A stretch of 64,000 bases of DNA, taken from positions 496,001 through 560,000 of the forward strand of contig NZ_CP107985.1 in the NCBI RefSeq assembly GCF_036108815.1. Direction: 5' to 3'. Each line of letters opens with the position of its first letter. The first letter of the stretch is position 1. The translations under genes were made by a program, and so were the position numbers. The notes under the pieces were generated by a model. It was not told the DNA's origin and searched no databases. It saw nothing but the letters and a program-made list of their open reading frames with translations. The DNA comes from Streptomyces sp. NBC_00353 (lineage in GTDB: Bacteria > Actinomycetota > Actinomycetes > Streptomycetales > Streptomycetaceae). Positions 63,736 through 64,000 of this stretch are shown in pieces.

Positions 63736-64000
63736 GTGGCCTCCCCGGCCCAGGAGGAAGGGCAATACGGCGCAGGTTCAATGACACGCGGCAGAACGCC
63801 GCGCGGAATGGAGCACCTTCGCCGACACGCTCTCGACTCAGCTTGTCTCCCACCGAAGACCGGAAGCGGATGTCCGGTTTGGTCAGGGAGGCAAAGATGA
63901 TGTTCTTCGGCCGCTGGTTGCCGTGCAGCCGCCTCGAGACCACCGTGAACACGGGATAGCCGCCGTCACTGCCGGTTTGCCTCAACTCGATTCCGGCAGC
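63725..64000 (-). CDS. unknown protein, 3' part (partial at window edge)
   Basis: The minus frame enters from the window edge (AAGIELRQTGSDGGYPVFTV, VSRRLHGNQRPKNIIFASLT, KPDIRFRSSVGDKL) and stops at 63725, 11 bp inside the end of the convergent APH-type gene. The start lies outside the window. The RPKNIIFAS and KPDIRF text recalls a family of unknown proteins found near phage-defence genes. The last 30 residues may be a frame-altered tail. Confidence 0.5.
   Translation of the reverse strand, partial: AAGIELRQTGSDGGYPVFTVVSRRLHGNQRPKNIIFASLTKPDIRFRSSVGDKLSRERVGEGAPFRAAFCRVSLNLRRIALPPGPGRPLNA

Noticed and set aside
1..64000. CRISPR arrays, rRNA or tRNA genes
   Set aside because: No regularly spaced repeats, no rRNA-like blocks and no tRNA cloverleaf or TTCGA-type arm pattern was noticed; a covariance search would be needed to exclude a tRNA.

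Overview
The window is very GC-rich throughout, with strong G/C at third codon positions, many GTG starts, and frequent ATGA, GTGA or TGATG gene junctions. The families present (SpoIIE-type phosphatase, SARP fragment, SCO6880-like conjugation gene, IS701, IS110, IS5 and IS1380-type elements) point to a Streptomyces or a close actinobacterial relative. It reads as an accessory region: a chromosome arm, an integrative conjugative element or a large plasmid. No rRNA, tRNA or CRISPR array was recognised.

1-16.9 kb: housekeeping-like and accessory genes. These are a partial AlkD-type DNA repair gene, a membrane protein, a PAS-SpoIIE phosphatase, and an amino-sugar locus (SIS-domain protein and BadF-type sugar kinase, divergent from an RpiR regulator). 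A three-gene minus-strand cassette follows: a small sensor-like protein, a 1449-residue Ser/Thr kinase-WD40-TPR protein, and an unknown 239-residue protein, all tightly coupled. After it come an orphan SARP fragment, a frameshifted small secreted protein and a glutaminyl cyclotransferase-like lipoprotein.

17-29.8 kb: a mobile-element graveyard. It holds one intact IS110 transposase, an IS5-type element with clear 24-bp inverted repeats and a passenger gene, an IS5/IS427-type element with a -1 frameshift site and a TTA target duplication, and fragments of IS110, IS5, IS701-like, IS1182 and Tn3 transposases. Embedded cargo is a MarR-MFS-DUF1330 operon lying between two 55-bp direct repeats, and a dienelactone-hydrolase-like gene that lacks the usual nucleophile.

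29.8-39.3 kb: a secreted or anchored proteins, a cation-efflux-like membrane protein facing a TauE/SafE permease, a decayed STAND-type NTPase (probable defence remnant), a FUSC-type membrane protein and a 662-residue HEAT-repeat protein.

39.4-41.8 kb: two IS701-type elements inserted head to tail at the same CTAG sequence. The first has almost perfect inverted repeats about 95 bp long; the second is a chimera of two IS copies.

42.1-62.2 kb: a largely uninterrupted conjugation module of the type IV secretion (single-strand transfer) kind, unlike the TraB/FtsK system usual in Streptomyces plasmids. It has a MobF relaxase-helicase, VirD4-like coupling protein, VirB4-like ATPase, SCO6880-family protein, VirB6/TrbL-like channel protein, probable VirB8- and VirB2-like proteins, a MinD-like P-loop protein, a transglycosylase-NlpC/P60 peptidoglycan hydrolase, a DUF4913-like protein and several unknown proteins. 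Candidate DNA sites are an inverted repeat just upstream of the relaxase gene (possible oriT or operator), paired DnaA-box-like 9-mers, and a palindrome-rich divergent promoter region. The right edge has an IS701-like fragment, an aminoglycoside-phosphotransferase-family gene and a partial unknown gene.
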